Positions 56,389-57,126 of a stretch of DNA of 57,126 bases are shown here, piece by piece. The DNA is taken from contig NZ_JAOPFU010000027.1 in NCBI RefSeq assembly GCF_025515275.1, positions 1 through 57,126 of the forward strand, given 5' to 3'. This stretch comes from Catenovulum sp. 2E275. GTDB taxonomy: Bacteria > Pseudomonadota > Gammaproteobacteria > Enterobacterales > Alteromonadaceae. Each line of letters starts with the position of its first letter. Position 1 is the first letter of the stretch. The translations under genes were made by a program, and so were the position numbers. A model generated the notes under the pieces. The model was not told the DNA's origin, made no database searches, and saw only the letters and a list, made by a program, of their open reading frames with translations.

Positions 56389-56720
56389 GCATTATAGTTG
56401 CCTTTGTTTTATGTTTTATCGGCTTTATGCATTTTTCAATGTCGGTAGGTAAACATTTTTCATTGATTTATCCCAAAGCGGAATTATCCAGAAAATTGTT
56501 TTGGTTTTACCACGGTATTGCGTGGTTGTTATTAATTGTAGCTATGTATTTATGCGTACAGTTTTGGCAAACCGAAATTGGCTTAACTGTGTGGGTTTGT
56601 ATGTTACAGGCCGCCAGTTTTATGGTTGCGTATTGCATTACTTACCAGCCTCAAACTTATGCCATTATCTGGAAAATATTGTGTTTTGGCCGTTTGTTAA
56701 AACCAGCGGCTAACAGCTAA
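56385..56720 (+). CDS. DUF3325 small membrane protein
   Basis: A 111-residue membrane protein with three or four helices, starting with IVAFVLCFIGFMHFSMSVGKH. It fits the DUF3325 family, which lies after PepSY membrane proteins in iron loci. The ATGA overlap with the PepSY gene indicates coupling. It is the last gene of the iron block; a terminator follows about 75 bp later. Confidence 0.82.
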   Translation: MSIIVAFVLCFIGFMHFSMSVGKHFSLIYPKAELSRKLFWFYHGIAWLLLIVAMYLCVQFWQTEIGLTVWVCMLQAASFMVAYCITYQPQTYAIIWKILCFGRLLKPAANS

Positions 56721-56793
56721 TTTTCTGGTTAAACCGATTGTTTAACTAAGCTACAGGTAAACTAACCCAACTCGGGTTGGTTAACACTCTGAT

Positions 56794-56825
56794 ATGAAAG
56801 CCGGTTAAAGCCGGCTTTCATTTTT
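56794..56825 (+). terminator. Terminator of the iron block
   Basis: A perfect 11-bp stem ATGAAAGCCGG / CCGGCTTTCAT with a 6-nt loop, followed by TTTT. It closes the TonB2/PepSY operon. Confidence 0.92.
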
Positions 56826-57126
56826 CGATTTCCCATTTATAAATACCAGACGAACTACCGGAGTATTAAAAGCTAAGTGTAGATTAGCTGATGGTTACGA
56901 TTAAACTTCCATGTACTGTAAAGTGAATTAGCCCCAACTTGAAGTGTTAAACCTGACAGTAGTCAAAGTGCCATTTTCGGACGTTTGGCTCTAACTCACT
57001 TTTGCCCACGTAACTGCTCTAAGGCCGGCTTTGAGCGAATAACAGATCTTAGTTCGCTTTTTATTGAACGTTGGCTCTCAGACTAAAAACAGACAACGGA
57101 TTTACTATTAGAAGATTTAAGACTTC
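56826..57126. other. Non-coding tail of the window
   Basis: No convincing gene. The stretch has GC-containing blocks around CGGACGTTTGGCTCTAACTC and GGCCGGCTTTGAGCGAA that look like decayed intergenic repeats, but nothing in this window matches them, so this cannot be tested here. No terminator, promoter or tRNA is evident. Confidence 0.3.

Noticed and set aside
1-57126. CRISPR arrays, tRNA/rRNA genes, insertion sequences, phage or toxin-antitoxin genes
   Set aside because: None was recognised on either strand; all longer frames have ordinary or tentative chromosomal assignments.

Overview
The window looks like a chromosomal segment of a low-GC, free-living gammaproteobacterium of the Alteromonadales type, possibly near Catenovulum, Pseudoalteromonas or Colwellia. 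This is an inference. It rests on the AT-rich sequence, the close match (from memory of the families) of RadA, CsdA/CsdE, QueE, Ahr, PsrA/FadE and CynS to gammaproteobacterial proteins, a class II DAHP synthase, and a Vibrio-type TtpC/TonB2 cluster. I saw no rRNA, tRNA, insertion sequence, prophage or CRISPR array.

Layout. 0-28 kb is mostly housekeeping: a tandem PilZ protein, RadA, a CPXCG protein, a fructosamine-kinase-family protein, CsdE/CsdA, a CHASE-GGDEF-EAL protein, PsrA-FadE, NagZ, an LMW protein tyrosine phosphatase, class II DAHP synthase, a double T-fold pterin-synthase-like protein overlapping an M23 peptidase, Ahr, an M61 peptidase, aldose epimerase, GshB, a coiled-coil membrane protein with an acetyltransferase, divergent QueC/QueE and an unusual PhzF-family protein. 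A 151-bp sequence occurs twice as a direct repeat (1-151 and 23479-23629, one mismatch).

28-44 kb is sensory and metal/nitrogen accessory DNA: a chemoreceptor; a CzcCBA-type heavy-metal efflux operon led by a His/Cys-rich small protein; a sigma-54 activator divergent from cyanase, then a formate/nitrite-type channel and a PP2C-kinase fusion; then a DmeF-type cation exporter divergent from an RcnR/DmeR-type sensor, which is followed by a glutaredoxin-membrane fusion.

44-57 kb is an iron-uptake block on the + strand: PepSY/DUF2271, DUF4198, a FepA-type receptor, DUF3450, TtpC, ExbB, ExbD, TonB2, a TPR protein, DUF3649, a large PepSY membrane protein and DUF3325, with Fur-box-like sites ahead of the first gene and the receptor.

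The most informative non-coding signals are: two sigma-54 promoters (cynS and the channel gene) with a long inverted repeat that may bind the adjacent activator; a PsrA operator on psrA; an RcnR-like operator between dmeF and its regulator; a hairpin that both resembles a terminator and buries the ribosome-binding site of the TonB2 operon; and an orphan minus-strand terminator at 9.7 kb. I found no clearly new defence or mobile system. The better candidates for novelty are the cyanate regulatory layout, the PhzF-family protein without its catalytic Glu, the double T-fold protein, the glutaredoxin fusion and the 151-bp repeat.
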